64,000 bases of DNA from Variovorax paradoxus (GCF_024734665.1 NZ_CP102931.1:3966001-4030000), one strand, 5' to 3'. Positions 51,237 to 63,791 are shown, counted from the stretch's first letter. Translations and numbers: made by a program. Notes: generated by a model from the sequence alone, not told the origin.

Positions 51237-52016
51237 CTAGGTCGACGTGCCGGTTTCCCCGACGAGACGCTGCGCCGTCTCCAGCAGCAGCGGCGCGATG
51301 CGCACCACCATCGTGTCCTTGGGCAGAAGGTAGGCGGGGCCGCCGCAACTCACGGAGTAGCGCTCGCCGCGCGGACCCTCCAGTGCGAAGCCGATGGCGT
51401 GGATATGCGGATTCCATTCGCCAAAAGAGCCGCAGTAGCCCAGCCGGTCGTACTCGTCGAGGCTGGCCATCAGGCCAGGCTCGATGGCGTTCCAGCTTTC
51501 CCCGCTTTCGGTCCGGATCTGCGCCAGCAATTCGGCTTTTTCCGGCGTGGGCAGCGCCGCCAGATAGGCGCGCCCGGCGGCCGAGGTGGCGATGGCCATG
51601 CGCGTGCCCACCTCGATGCGCGAGCTGATGACCACGGAGCGTGGCCGCAGCGAATCGATGACGAGCATGTCGAGCTCGTCGCGTACGCCCATGTGCACGC
51701 TCACGCCCGCAGACTCCGACAGCGCCGCCAGGTGCGGCCGTGCCACCGTGCGCAGGTCGAAATGGCGCAGGTAGCGGCTACTCATGTCCAGCAGCGCCGG
51801 GCCGAGGCTGAAGCGCTCGCTGTCCTGCGACTGTCGCAAATACCCCGCACTCACCAGCGTGGCGGTGAGCCGCGACACCGTGGCCTTGGGGATGCCCGTG
51901 GTGTCTGCCAGTTCGCGATTGCCTATCGGTGCCGATGCCATGCCGATGACCCGGAGAAGGGCCAATCCCCTGGCGAGCGCACTTACTTCTTCTTTGCCGC
52001 CAATCGCGTCATTCAT
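51237..52016 (-). CDS. IclR family transcriptional regulator
   Basis: A 259-residue regulator with an N-terminal winged helix (about 10-72, IGNRELADTTGIPKATVSRL) and an IclR effector domain (about 85-255, with SVHMGVRDELDMLVID and ATSAAGRAYLAALP). The start at 52016 follows AAAGG; an ATG at 52052 adds 12 residues. No catabolic operon is adjacent; the neighbouring decayed amidohydrolase could be a former target. It converges on the OmpR-type regulator. Confidence 0.9.
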   Translation of the reverse strand: MNDAIGGKEEVSALARGLALLRVIGMASAPIGNRELADTTGIPKATVSRLTATLVSAGYLRQSQDSERFSLGPALLDMSSRYLRHFDLRTVARPHLAALSESAGVSVHMGVRDELDMLVIDSLRPRSVVISSRIEVGTRMAIATSAAGRAYLAALPTPEKAELLAQIRTESGESWNAIEPGLMASLDEYDRLGYCGSFGEWNPHIHAIGFALEGPRGERYSVSCGGPAYLLPKDTMVVRIAPLLLETAQRLVGETGTST

Positions 52017-52060
52017 GTATCCAAACCTTTTTATGTCCCTGATGCTCCTCATTTTTCAGC

Positions 52061-52118
52061 AAAAAACGGTTGACGCGCCACTTATCGTGAAGTAGCGTTT
52101 TTTGGAACAACGTTTCAA
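52061..52118. promoter_or_regulatory. Inverted repeats upstream of the IclR gene, candidate operator
   Basis: TTGGAACAACGTTTCAA (52102-52118) is a palindrome with one mismatch per arm, of the size bound by IclR proteins. Further out, AAAAAACG (52061-52068) and CGTTTTTT (52096-52103) form a perfect 8-bp repeat. The region is AT-rich and lies between the IclR start and the dusA stop, so autoregulation is the simplest reading. Confidence 0.4.
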
Positions 52119-52183
52119 CTGAAAAGCTGCGGGCCGTGACAGGCCCGCTTCCCGGGGAGAAAAGCGCTCGATGCGCCTCGGGC

Positions 52184-53185
52184 TCAGGCGGCTTGCGCGA
52201 CAGGTTCGCGCGCCATCGCCATCACCTCGTGCGCAGGCAGCGTCTTGAGCCGGTGATCGCTCCAGACCTGGCGCCAGCGGCGTGCGCCCGGCAGGCCGTT
52301 GCGCAGACCCAGCATGTGCCGCGCGATCGACCACCACTGCGTGCCGTGCTCGGCCGCCTCGCGGGCCATGTAGTCGCACATCAGCGACTCGACCTCTTCG
52401 CGCGTCAGCGGCTGTGCTTCGGCGCCGAAGAACTCGGCGTCCCATTCGGCCAGCCACCAGGGGTTGTGATACGCCTCGCGCCCGACCATCACGCCGTCGA
52501 GCAGGCGCAGGTGTTCATGCACCTGCGCGTTGACCGAAATGCCGCCGTTGATGGCAAAGCACAACGCCGGAAACTCGTGCTTCAGCCGGTGCACCAGCTC
52601 GTAGCGCAGCGGCGGAATCTCGCGGTTCTGCTTCGGGCTCAGGCCCTGCAGCCACGCATTGCGCGCATGCACGATGAAAGTCTGGCAGCCGGCCTCGCTC
52701 ACCTGGCCGACGAAGTCGCGCACGAATTCGTAGCTCTCGATCTTGTCGATGCCGATGCGGTGCTTGACCGTGACGGGCACGCCCACCACATCGACCATCG
52801 CCTTCACGCAGTCGGCCACCAGCTGTGGCTCGTTCATCAGGCAGGCGCCGAACGCGCCGCGCTGCACGCGCTCGCTCGGGCAACCGCAGTTGAGGTTGAT
52901 CTCGTCGTAGCCCCACTCTTCGCCGAGCTTCGCGCAATGCGCAAGGTCGGCCGGCTCGCTGCCGCCGAGTTGCAGCGCCACCGGATGTTCTTCAGCGTTG
53001 AAGCGAAGGTGACGGGGCACGTCGCCATGCACCAGCGCGCCGGTCGTCACCATCTCGGTGTAGAGCAGCGCGTGGCGCGACAGCAGGCGATGGAAGTACC
53101 GGCAATGGCGGTCCGTCCAATCCATCATCGGGGCGACCGAGATAGTTTTCTCTTTTAAATTCAATGGTTTAGCGTTGTCACTCAT
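52184..53185 (-). CDS. dusA: tRNA-dihydrouridine synthase A
   Basis: A 333-residue FMN enzyme that reduces uridines in the tRNA D loop (U20 in E. coli). The N-terminus ISVAPMMDWTDRHCRYFHR is the DusA signature. The CGCP motif lies at 100-103 (NLNCGCPSERVQRGAFGACL), with FMN-binding KHRIGID, HARNAWLQGLSPK and INGGI following. The length is normal. It is divergent from the amidohydrolase pseudogene. Confidence 0.95.
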   Translation of the reverse strand: MSDNAKPLNLKEKTISVAPMMDWTDRHCRYFHRLLSRHALLYTEMVTTGALVHGDVPRHLRFNAEEHPVALQLGGSEPADLAHCAKLGEEWGYDEINLNCGCPSERVQRGAFGACLMNEPQLVADCVKAMVDVVGVPVTVKHRIGIDKIESYEFVRDFVGQVSEAGCQTFIVHARNAWLQGLSPKQNREIPPLRYELVHRLKHEFPALCFAINGGISVNAQVHEHLRLLDGVMVGREAYHNPWWLAEWDAEFFGAEAQPLTREEVESLMCDYMAREAAEHGTQWWSIARHMLGLRNGLPGARRWRQVWSDHRLKTLPAHEVMAMAREPVAQAA

Positions 53186-53237
53186 ACACTTGGAACCCCG
53201 CCAACCGTTCGAAGACCAAGGATCCGACCTCGCTCGC

Positions 53238-53867
53238 CGGTCCTGTCAGCATCTGCACGGGCATCGGCTACATCAAGCCGGTAGTTTCTCATGCGGCAAG
53301 GATTCAGGGGATTCGCGCGCAATGTCTCCGACGCGCAAGCTCCGGTCGTGCCTGGCCACTACCGGCCGGTGGACCGGCCGCTGACAAACATCGAGCAGCT
53401 GGCCGAGCACCATGGTGTCGCGCACCTCGTGCTGCTGCAACCCAGCGTCTACGACTACGACAACACGGTGATGCTCGAAGCCCTGCGTCAGGGCAACGGC
53501 CGGCATCGGGGCGTGGCAGTGCTGGAGTCCGGCACGACCGACGCGCAATGGCATCGATGCATTCCCGCGGCGTGCGAGGCGTGCGATTCAACCTTGTATC
53601 GCCGGTTGGCAATGACCGGGACATCGACGCGCACTTTCATGCACTCGCCCCCGCGCATCCAGCCGGTGGGATGGCATGTGCAGTGGTACGCGCGGCCGGA
53701 GCATTGGTCCCGGATCGCAGACCTGGGGCTTCGACTGGCCGCACACGAGCTTCGCGCCTGACGCCTTGCCGGTCTATTCGAGCGTCTGGGAGCCGGTCAC
53801 TCGCGTCATCGACGCCGCGCAGCAGGTGCAGATCATGCGTAGTTCTCCCGAGGCGCTGTACCGCTGA
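53238..53867 (+). pseudogene. Decayed amidohydrolase (2-pyrone-4,6-dicarboxylate hydrolase-like)
   Basis: Pieces of one amidohydrolase lie in order but in different frames. Frame of 53291: HYRPVDRPLTNIEQLAEHHG, LLQPSVYDYDNTVMLEALRQ and GVAVLESGTTDAQW (to about 53545). Frame of 53548: SRGVRGVRFNLVSPVGND. Frame of 53291 again: IQPVGWHVQWYARPEHW (about 53655-53720). Third frame: WGFDWPHTSFAPDALPVYSS to the stop at 53867. About 70-90 residues seem missing between the last two, and a CQHLH piece near 53250 may be the remains of the N-terminal metal site. The 3' end overlaps treY by 35 bases. The start is uncertain. Confidence 0.78.
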
Positions 53868-56800
53868 AGACGGCCCAGGGCATCCGTCGCAGTGCGTCGT
53901 CCAGGCAAATACTGCCCTCCCCGACCGACAGCGACTCTCCAGTCAGCAGGTTCTCGAGCACCGCTGAGCGGACGCCTTCGGGAAGGCGCACCGTCGTGCC
54001 CTTCCATCTCGTCGCCTCAGGAAGCGCCGGAATCGCACCGTCATCCGCGCCGCGGCGCGAGAGATCGACGAACAACCGCCCCGCCACAACCACGAGCACC
54101 TGGCCCTCATGCCTGCGCGCAAAGGCCACGACATGCTTCGACAGCGGCCCTTCGACCGCCAGCGGCTCGTAGCTTCCTTCGCTGAACAGCAAAGGCTGCT
54201 CCCGCCGCAGCGACAGCAGGCGCCAGATGAACCAGAGCTTGGCGCGGCCGTCGTGCGGCGCCTCGACCATCGAGCGCACCCGCGCTGCCAGGCCATCCCC
54301 TTCCTGGCCAACCATTGCCCGCAGTGCGGCCAGCCGCCGCTGGCGCAGGGCGTAGTCCACCGGGCGCCGGTTGTCCGGATCGACCAGGCTCAGTTCGATG
54401 AGCTCACTGCCCTGGTAGAGATCGGGCACACCGGGCGAGCCGTATTTCAGCAGCGTGAGCGTGAGGCTGTTCCATGCGCCGAACCATGACAGCGTGTCAG
54501 CCAGCCGCTGGATGTCCGCAAGGCACGCGCCCTTTTCCGGATCGGCCAGCAGTTCACGCACGAAACGCTCGAGCGCGGCCTCGTAGTCCGCATCGGGCTG
54601 GGACCATCTCGTGCGCAGCTTGGCCTCGCGGGCAGCCTTCTGCATGTATTGCCAGATGCGGTCGCTGTAGCCGGGTACCGTGCCGGCATCGAGCCCGCCA
54701 GGAGGCAGGGTGCCGAGCAGCGTCTGGTACAGCAGGTATTCGTCGGCACGCGACGGCGCCTCGCCGCCGGCCAGTTTCTTCCGCGTGCCGCGGCACAGGC
54801 CATGCCAGCGCGTCAGGGCCAGCACCCACTCGTTGGGCATTTCGGACAGCACGTCGATCCGGTTGCGCACGTCTTCCGACCGCTTGTTGTCGTGCGTCGA
54901 AGTCGCCAGCATGGTGTGGGGCCAGCGCAGAGCGCGGTCGGCGCTCGCCGCATGGAATGCGTCGATCTCGATGCCGAACAGGTCCGGTTCGCCCCCCACC
55001 TCGTTGAGCGAGCTGAGCGGAAAGTAGCGGTAGAAAGCCGTGTCCTCCACGCCCTTCGCCGCCACCGGTGCACTGAACTGCTGGAAGCGCAGTGCGAAGC
55101 GGCGCACCCGTTCGCCCAACGTCGGCGCAGCGGAAGCGACGGCCTCTCCCCGCAACGCGCACCGCACGAAATCGAAGATCGAGCGGTCGGCGTCCCCGCT
55201 CTGCCGGGCGGCTTCGTCGACGGCCTCGTCGATGAAGCGCGCGTCCTGCTCCGACGGCCGTTCGACGATGTAGGTCCGGTAGACCGGCATGCACGCACCG
55301 ACATCCGCCAGCGCGCGGCGCAGCGCATTGAGCGTGTAGTCGCGCGTGCTGCGGTGGGCCCTTGCGATGCGCAGCAGCTCGGTCGAGAGCACGTTCAGCT
55401 CCGACGCGAGCGCATTGCGCATCACCTCGCGCCGGCCGGCGCGCGACACCGAGGCGAAGTCTTCCATCTCGCCGGTGAAGCGTTGCCACGCGTGCACCAC
55501 GCTCGCCTCGGCCGCGGTATCGACCAGCACGCCGTTTGCCACGTTCGCGAAGCGATAGCCGGTGGTGCCGTGCACATGCCAGCTCTCGGGCACCTCTTCG
55601 TGTGCACCGGCGATCTTCTCGGCCACCACGTACAGAGGCCGCGCGGGCCGCCCCTGCGCGTCATGTGTGGGCAGCATCAGCCCGGCGCGTCGCGCATAGC
55701 CTTCCTGCAGCTTGAGGAAGTACTCGGCCGGGTCGTAGAGCCCGTCGGGGTGGTCGATGCGCAGGCCGTCCACCACGCCGGATGCGGCGAGGTCCAGCGC
55801 GAACGACTGCGTGGCCTCGAACACCTCCTCGCGCTCCATGCGCACGGCCGCGAGATCGTTGATGTCGAAGAAGCGCCGGTAGTTGATTTCGTCCGCCGCC
55901 ACCCGCCAATGCGCGAGCCGGTACGCCTGCAGCTCGATCAGCTTGTGCAGTGCGTCGCGCGCTTCCGGCAATGTGAGGTTCAGTTCCGCCACCGACGCAA
56001 CGAGCGCCTGCGCCACCGAAGGATGGCGCTGGGCAAGCCGCGCCAGCCGGGCCTTGAGCAATTCCTTGTCGCGCACGCGTTCTGCCTGCTCCTGCGCAGA
56101 GGCCGTGCCGCGCCCCGGCAGATGACCGAAAGCGGTCGACAAACTCGCCAGTCGCCCCGATGCCGCTGCGTCGCCCAGCCGCGCCAGCGCCCGTTCGAGC
56201 ACCACGGGATAGCTTTCGGGCGCCAGCGGAAACCGGTGGTCGTAGTAGCCGATGGCAAAGCTGCCGCTCACGTCCTCGAAGCGCAGGATCAGCTCGCCGT
56301 TTTCCAGCGCCTCGCCGTAGTGCACGCCCAGCACGGGCAGCAGCACCTTGCCGGTCAGCTCGACGTTGAGCGGCTGCCAGTCGATGTCGAAGTGCTGCGC
56401 GAACAGCGACGCGGGTCCGTTCTCCAGCACGTCCATCCACCACGCGTTGTCGGCGCCGAACACGCCCATGTGGTTGGGCACCATGTCCAGCAGCTGCCCG
56501 AGGCCGTTGACCTTCAGCGCCGCGACGAAGCGCGCAAAGCCTTCTTCGCCACCGAGCTCGGGGTTGATCTCCGCATGCGCCACCACGTCGTAGCCGTGCA
56601 TGCTGCCTGCGCGGGCGCGCTGGATCGGCGAGCAGTACACATGGCTCACGCCGAGCTTCGCAAGATACGGCAGCACGCGGATCGCGTCGTCGAAGCCGAA
56701 ATCCTTGTGGAACTGCAGCCGGTAGGTGGCGCGAGGCACGCGAGCCGTCAGACCCGGTGACTCACTTCGCCCGGCCGATTCGAACTGGCGCGGCCGTGCT

Positions 56801-58998
56801 GCGCGCAGCGCCTCGCCCAGCCCGCGCATGCGCTCTCCGCCGGCCAGCGCCGCCACCGACCCGGGCAGCTTGCGCCGCCAGTTCGGATGCTCGTCCACCG
56901 TGCCGGGCATGTTGGCCTGCGCCACCACGCCCGCCACGTCCTCGAGCTGAACCATCATCAACGCCGACGGCGCAGCCGCCAGAAAAGCGTGCACCGCTTC
57001 CACGATGCGCGCAGACGGCATCGCGAGCCCGGCAGCCTGCGCCACCTCGTCGCGCGACACCAGGCCCGCCTGCTGCAAGGCCTGCATCAACTCGATGCGC
57101 TCCTGCGCCCGGTCCATCAGCTGCTTGTCGAAGATCGCCGGATCGGGAAACAGGCCCAGCGCGAGCCGCTCGCGCAAATCGTCGGCCGTCCACCAGCCCG
57201 CGAAGGTCGCGAGGTCGTGCGTGCTGATCGCGACCAGGGCAGCCGGCGGATAGGCCGCGGGCTGCGTGAAACGGCCGTCGCGCTGCTTCTCGAAATACAG
57301 CAGGCGGTAAGACAGCACGTCGGCCTGCGCCAGCGCATCGCGCACCGCATCTTCGACCGTGCCAAGGTCCTCGCCCACGACCATGCAGCGGTGGCGGTGG
57401 CTCTCGATCGCCACGATGGCGAGCATCTCGTCGAGCGGGTAGTAGACGTACGCGCCCTCGCGTGCGCCGCGGCCCTGCGGAATCCAGAACAGGCGCATCA
57501 GGCCCATCACGTGGTCGATGCGCAGCGCGCCCGCGCCGCGCATGCTCGCGCGCAGCGTCTCGATGAAGAAGCGATAGCCATCGTTGCGCAAGCGGTCAGG
57601 GCGCAGCGGCGGCAGGCCCCAGCCTTGCCCGGCGGGGTTGAACTCGTCCGGCGGCGCGCCGACGCTGGCGCCCTCCGCAAACACCTGCTGCGCGCCCCAG
57701 GTGTCGGAGCCGGCGCGGTCGACCGACACCGCCAGGTCCACGTACAGGCCCACACCCATGCCGAGCGCATCGCAGCGCGCGGCCGCCCGTGCCAGTTGCC
57801 GGGTGGCCAGCCACTGGAGGTACTGGTGAAACTGCACGCGTTGCGCATGCGCCACGGCGAATGCGGTCACCTCGGCGGAATCCGGGTCCCTGTAGGCGCT
57901 GGGCCATGCATGCCAATCCCAAGCGCCGCCTTCGGCTGCAAGAAAGTGCGCGTGCAGTGCTTCGAAAAGAGCGTGCTGCCGCAACGCCTCGCCGCGCTCC
58001 GCGACGAAGGCCAGAAACTCCCTGCCTGTCTCGTCGGGCGCGCCCTCCGAAGACAGGTGCCGCGCGCAGAAATGGCCGAAGAGCAATTCGAGCACTTCGA
58101 ACTTCGCCGCGGCCACTCCCGCGTAATCCACCAGCTGCGTCGCGCGCAGCGCAGCGAGCCGCGCCTGGAAGTCAGGCGAATGCACCCGCTCGCGGGCCGG
58201 GTCGCAGTCTGCAAAACCATCCACCGCCTCCACGTCGATGTAGAGCACGTTGAGCTGCTGGCGCGACGACGGGCTGTACGGGCTCGCATTCGACGGCGTG
58301 CTCGCGAACAACGCGTGCAACGGGTTGAGGCCAATGATGTCGGCGCCCTGCGCTGCCATGCGCACGGCGAGTTCTTCCAGATCGCTGAAGTCGCCGATGC
58401 CCCAGTTCCTCGGCGAGCGCAGGCTGTAGAGCTGCACCGCCGCGCCCCAGACGCGACCGCCCTCGCGCACCACAGGCGGCCGGTAACAGCGGCCGGGCGT
58501 TGCAAGAACCAGCGTCTCGCCGCGTAGGCCTTCAATGCGCAGCCGGTGGTAGCCCGCTTCGAGCGCCAACGGCATCTGCAGAACACGCTCGCACAGCCGG
58601 ATGCCGTCGATATCGATACGGCCGGTCTCGGGCAACGCCTCGGCGTCGGCCTCGCCTTGCAGCTCGCGCCCCTGCTCGTCGCCAAGCTGCCAGCGCAGCC
58701 GCCGCATGGGCGTCGGCAGCCGCAACGACACCGACCACGCAGCGCTGCCGGCCTGCACGACACGCACCGGTGGCAGCGCCTGCGCCCAGCGCACGCGATG
58801 TGCGGCCTCCAATGCACGGTCTGCGTCAGCTGAGCCGTCGAGCCGCACGCCGAACTCGCCCAGCAGCGCGATCAGGCTTTCGGCGGAAGCCTCGCGCCGC
58901 GCGCCGAAGGCATCGAAATAACCGGTGGCAATGCCGAAGTGCGCGCACAGCCGCCCGAGATCGCCCGTCACAGGGCCGTGGCCTGCTTCATCCGCCAT
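53833..58998 (-). CDS. malQ-treY: Fused 4-alpha-glucanotransferase / malto-oligosyltrehalose synthase
   Basis: A 1721-residue protein. Residues 1 to about 740 are MalQ (GH77): SPRNWGIGDFSDLEEL, ASPYSPSSRQQLN, the nucleophile region ALRIDHVMGLMRLFWIP and VVGEDLGTV. Residues about 753-1721 are TreY (GH13): PRATYRLQFHKDFGFDDA, SHVYCSPIQRARAGSMHGYD, LDMVPNHMG and GLRIDHPDGL. MalQ lengthens or trims glucan chains; TreY converts the reducing-end bond to a trehalose linkage. The start overlaps treZ by 11 bases. Separate enzymes are the usual form, so one chain may channel the maltodextrin. Both halves look full length and intact. Confidence 0.95.
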   Translation of the reverse strand: MADEAGHGPVTGDLGRLCAHFGIATGYFDAFGARREASAESLIALLGEFGVRLDGSADADRALEAAHRVRWAQALPPVRVVQAGSAAWSVSLRLPTPMRRLRWQLGDEQGRELQGEADAEALPETGRIDIDGIRLCERVLQMPLALEAGYHRLRIEGLRGETLVLATPGRCYRPPVVREGGRVWGAAVQLYSLRSPRNWGIGDFSDLEELAVRMAAQGADIIGLNPLHALFASTPSNASPYSPSSRQQLNVLYIDVEAVDGFADCDPARERVHSPDFQARLAALRATQLVDYAGVAAAKFEVLELLFGHFCARHLSSEGAPDETGREFLAFVAERGEALRQHALFEALHAHFLAAEGGAWDWHAWPSAYRDPDSAEVTAFAVAHAQRVQFHQYLQWLATRQLARAAARCDALGMGVGLYVDLAVSVDRAGSDTWGAQQVFAEGASVGAPPDEFNPAGQGWGLPPLRPDRLRNDGYRFFIETLRASMRGAGALRIDHVMGLMRLFWIPQGRGAREGAYVYYPLDEMLAIVAIESHRHRCMVVGEDLGTVEDAVRDALAQADVLSYRLLYFEKQRDGRFTQPAAYPPAALVAISTHDLATFAGWWTADDLRERLALGLFPDPAIFDKQLMDRAQERIELMQALQQAGLVSRDEVAQAAGLAMPSARIVEAVHAFLAAAPSALMMVQLEDVAGVVAQANMPGTVDEHPNWRRKLPGSVAALAGGERMRGLGEALRAARPRQFESAGRSESPGLTARVPRATYRLQFHKDFGFDDAIRVLPYLAKLGVSHVYCSPIQRARAGSMHGYDVVAHAEINPELGGEEGFARFVAALKVNGLGQLLDMVPNHMGVFGADNAWWMDVLENGPASLFAQHFDIDWQPLNVELTGKVLLPVLGVHYGEALENGELILRFEDVSGSFAIGYYDHRFPLAPESYPVVLERALARLGDAAASGRLASLSTAFGHLPGRGTASAQEQAERVRDKELLKARLARLAQRHPSVAQALVASVAELNLTLPEARDALHKLIELQAYRLAHWRVAADEINYRRFFDINDLAAVRMEREEVFEATQSFALDLAASGVVDGLRIDHPDGLYDPAEYFLKLQEGYARRAGLMLPTHDAQGRPARPLYVVAEKIAGAHEEVPESWHVHGTTGYRFANVANGVLVDTAAEASVVHAWQRFTGEMEDFASVSRAGRREVMRNALASELNVLSTELLRIARAHRSTRDYTLNALRRALADVGACMPVYRTYIVERPSEQDARFIDEAVDEAARQSGDADRSIFDFVRCALRGEAVASAAPTLGERVRRFALRFQQFSAPVAAKGVEDTAFYRYFPLSSLNEVGGEPDLFGIEIDAFHAASADRALRWPHTMLATSTHDNKRSEDVRNRIDVLSEMPNEWVLALTRWHGLCRGTRKKLAGGEAPSRADEYLLYQTLLGTLPPGGLDAGTVPGYSDRIWQYMQKAAREAKLRTRWSQPDADYEAALERFVRELLADPEKGACLADIQRLADTLSWFGAWNSLTLTLLKYGSPGVPDLYQGSELIELSLVDPDNRRPVDYALRQRRLAALRAMVGQEGDGLAARVRSMVEAPHDGRAKLWFIWRLLSLRREQPLLFSEGSYEPLAVEGPLSKHVVAFARRHEGQVLVVVAGRLFVDLSRRGADDGAIPALPEATRWKGTTVRLPEGVRSAVLENLLTGESLSVGEGSICLDDALRRMPWAVFSGTAPRENYA

Positions 58999-60822
58999 GC
59001 AGCGCTTCCAGCGTCACGCGCACCGCGCCGCGCGCCAGGTGCAACGCGCCTTCGTTATCGGCCGTCGCCCCGTCGCTGTAGACCACCTCGCCGGGCGGCG
59101 CCGTCGCGCCCTCCACAGGCTGTGCGCCGAAATGGGCGAGCAGATGCAATCGCGCCGACGCCATGTCCCACTGCACCTGGAGCATGTCGTTCTCGCACCG
59201 GTAGACGCCCGCGCCCGCCATGCCGGCGAGCCGCGGCACGATCAGGCGGTGACGCAGGTCCAGCAGCTGCTGCACCTCGCTGAGCCTTGAAAAATGCGCG
59301 CGTGTCCCGCGCTCGCGCCAGCGCAGCTTCGAGGCCAGGAAGGTCTCCTCGGCATTCGGGTCCGGAATGCGCGCGCGCGCGGCTTCGTCCGCGAACATCG
59401 CGAATCCGCCGAACTCCGCACGCCGCCCTTCGGACACTGCCGCCGCAAGCTCCGGCCCGAAGTCGCAGAAATACTGGAACGGCGTGGAGGCCGCGAACTC
59501 GTCGCCCATGAACAGCATCGGCACGTGCGGTGACAGCAGCAGGCAGGCCAGCGCCGCACGCACCAGCACCGGATCGCCGAGCGCGTGAATGCGCTCGCCG
59601 AAGGCGCGGTTGCCGACCTGGTCGTGCGTCTGCAGGAAAGACACGAACGCCTGCGGCGGTAATCGCGTGCTCGGCTCGCCACGCCGCTCGCCATGCCTGA
59701 AAGCCGACGGCTGCCCCTGGTAGATGAAGCCTTCGGCCAGCGCGCAGGCGAAGCGGCACACCGGGTCGTCGGCATAGTCGGCGTAATAGCCATCGCGCTC
59801 ACCGGTGGCCAGCACGTGCACCGCGTGGTGCAGGTCGTCGTTCCACTGCGCCGTGCCTGCCACGGGCATGCCGCTGCCGTCGCGCATCAGCATCGAGGCC
59901 TGGTTGGCATCGTTCTCCAGCACCAGGTGAACATGGCGCTCGCGGGCCGGCCCGGCATCGAGCGCCTCGCGGATCTCGTTCACGATGTGCGGCCGCGTCT
60001 CGTCGTGAATGGCATGAATGGCATCCATGCGCAGGCCGTCGAAGCGGAACTCCTCCACCCAGTAGAGCGCGTTGTGAATGAAGAAGTCGCGCACCGTGCG
60101 CGAGCCCGGCCCGTCGAAGTTGATCGCGGCGCCCCACGGCGTCTGGTGTCCGGGGTTGAAGAACTCGGGGCAGTACGCATGCAGGTAGTTGCCTTCCGGC
60201 CCGAAGTGGTTGTAGACCACGTCGAGCAGCACCATCAGCCCCAGCGAGTGCGCCGTGTCGACCAGCGCCTTGAGTTCGTCGGGTGCGCCGTACGAGGCAT
60301 CGGGCGCAAACGGCAGCACGCCGTCGTAGCCCCAGTTGCGCTGCCCCGGAAAATCCGCGACCGGCATGAGCTCGATGACGGTGACGCCGAGCTCGGCAAG
60401 TTCGCCCAGCCGTTCGCGCGCGGCGCTGAAGCTCCCCTCTTCGGTGAAGGTGCCGACATGCAGCTCGTAGACCACCGCCTCTTCCCAGGGGCGACCGCGC
60501 CAAGCGCCATCGGTCCACTCGAAGCGCTGCGGGTCGATGACCACGCTCGGGCCGTGCACGTCCTCTGGGTTGAAGCGCGACGCCGGGTCGGGCACGCGCG
60601 TGCCGTCGGGCAGGCGGTAGCGGTAGCTGTCGCCATGCCCCACCCCGGGCACGGCCAGGCGATGCCAGCCCTTGCCGTCGCGCGTCATGGGCTGCGACGA
60701 GGTTTCGCCAGCCACCGCGTGGTGTTCGAGCGTGACGATTTCCGCCGACGGAGCCCAGAGCGCGAAGTCCGCGCCATCGGCATGCACCGTGGCGCCGAAC
60801 GGCATGCGATGTGTATGAGCGC

Positions 60823-60826
<4 letters not shown>
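58988..60826 (-). CDS. treZ: Malto-oligosyltrehalose trehalohydrolase
   Basis: A 612-residue GH13 enzyme that cuts trehalose from the end made by TreY. An N-terminal CBM48-like part (FGATVHADGADFALWAPSAE) is followed by the barrel: YELHVGTFTEEGSF, LLDVVYNHFGPEGNYL, the nucleophile region FRFDGLRMDAIHAI and ENDAN. The start at 60826 overlaps the glgX stop by ATGA, and the stop overlaps malQ-treY by 11 bases. Confidence 0.96.
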
Positions 60827-62985
<2,159 letters not shown>

Positions 62986-63005
62986 TCGGGTGCGTTCAGC
63001 GGGGT

Positions 63006-63755
63006 TCAGCGGGGTGGACGGTCGTTGTCGAAACGCGTGGGATTGCTGCTGCCGACGGTGGTCACGCTCGGCGGCGCCTTGGTGTCCTTGATCTGCCGCG
63101 GCCACCAGCGCTCGATCTGGGCCTTTGCCCAATCCTTGCCGGCCAGCCCGAATGCCAGGGCCAACGCAAAAACCACGCCCGCCAGAATCACGAGGAAGCT
63201 CTCGCGCACGATGTCGCCACCCACCTTGATCTGGTCGAGTGCGATGAGAATCACGAAGGCCATCACCGCGTACTGCGCAACCTTGCCGAAGAGCACCGCG
63301 TCCTGCATCTTCACGCCGCGGAAATAGCTGCCCACCGCTTCGCCCACGAAGCGCGCGAAGTAGGAGCCGAAGGCCAGCACCAGCAACGCCACGAACACGT
63401 TCGGCACGAACCAGACGATGCGGCCCAGCAGATCGGCGATGTAGCTCAGCCCCATGCCGTTGAAGGCAATGAGCAGCGAAGCCAGGATCACCAGCCAGTA
63501 CGTCAGGATGCCGAACAGGCTGCTGGTGTCCCCCGCCAGCCCGCCCTGACGCAGGAAGTTGTCGAGCCCCGCGCGCTCGGTAAGCACGTTGAAGTTGATG
63601 GCGCGCAGCGCCTTCGTCACCGCGAAGCGGGCAGCCTTGGCGACCAGCCAGCCGACGAATACCACCACCAGCCCGATCAGCAGGCGCGGAATGAAGGCGC
63701 CGACCTGGTAGAGGATGGCGCGCAGCGGCTCCAGGTGAATGCCGAAATTTTCCAT
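63006..63755 (-). CDS. CmpX-type mechanosensitive-channel-like membrane protein
   Basis: A 249-residue inner membrane protein with about five hydrophobic helices: near 15-40, 80-100, 108-135, 160-180 and 188-208. Conserved TM-helix-repeat elements include PRLLIGLVVVFVGWLVAKAAR and GKVAQYAVMAFVILIALDQIKV. It matches the conserved TM repeat (PF05552-like) group that includes Pseudomonas CmpX and lacks the full MscS beta domain. It lies between treS/maltokinase and glgX in a trehalose operon, which suggests a link to osmotic stress. Confidence 0.8.
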   Translation of the reverse strand: MENFGIHLEPLRAILYQVGAFIPRLLIGLVVVFVGWLVAKAARFAVTKALRAINFNVLTERAGLDNFLRQGGLAGDTSSLFGILTYWLVILASLLIAFNGMGLSYIADLLGRIVWFVPNVFVALLVLAFGSYFARFVGEAVGSYFRGVKMQDAVLFGKVAQYAVMAFVILIALDQIKVGGDIVRESFLVILAGVVFALALAFGLAGKDWAKAQIERWWPRQIKDTKAPPSVTTVGSSNPTRFDNDRPPR

Positions 63756-63791
63756 GGTGTGTCTTCCGGTGAAGGGGTGGCGTCAGTGGCT

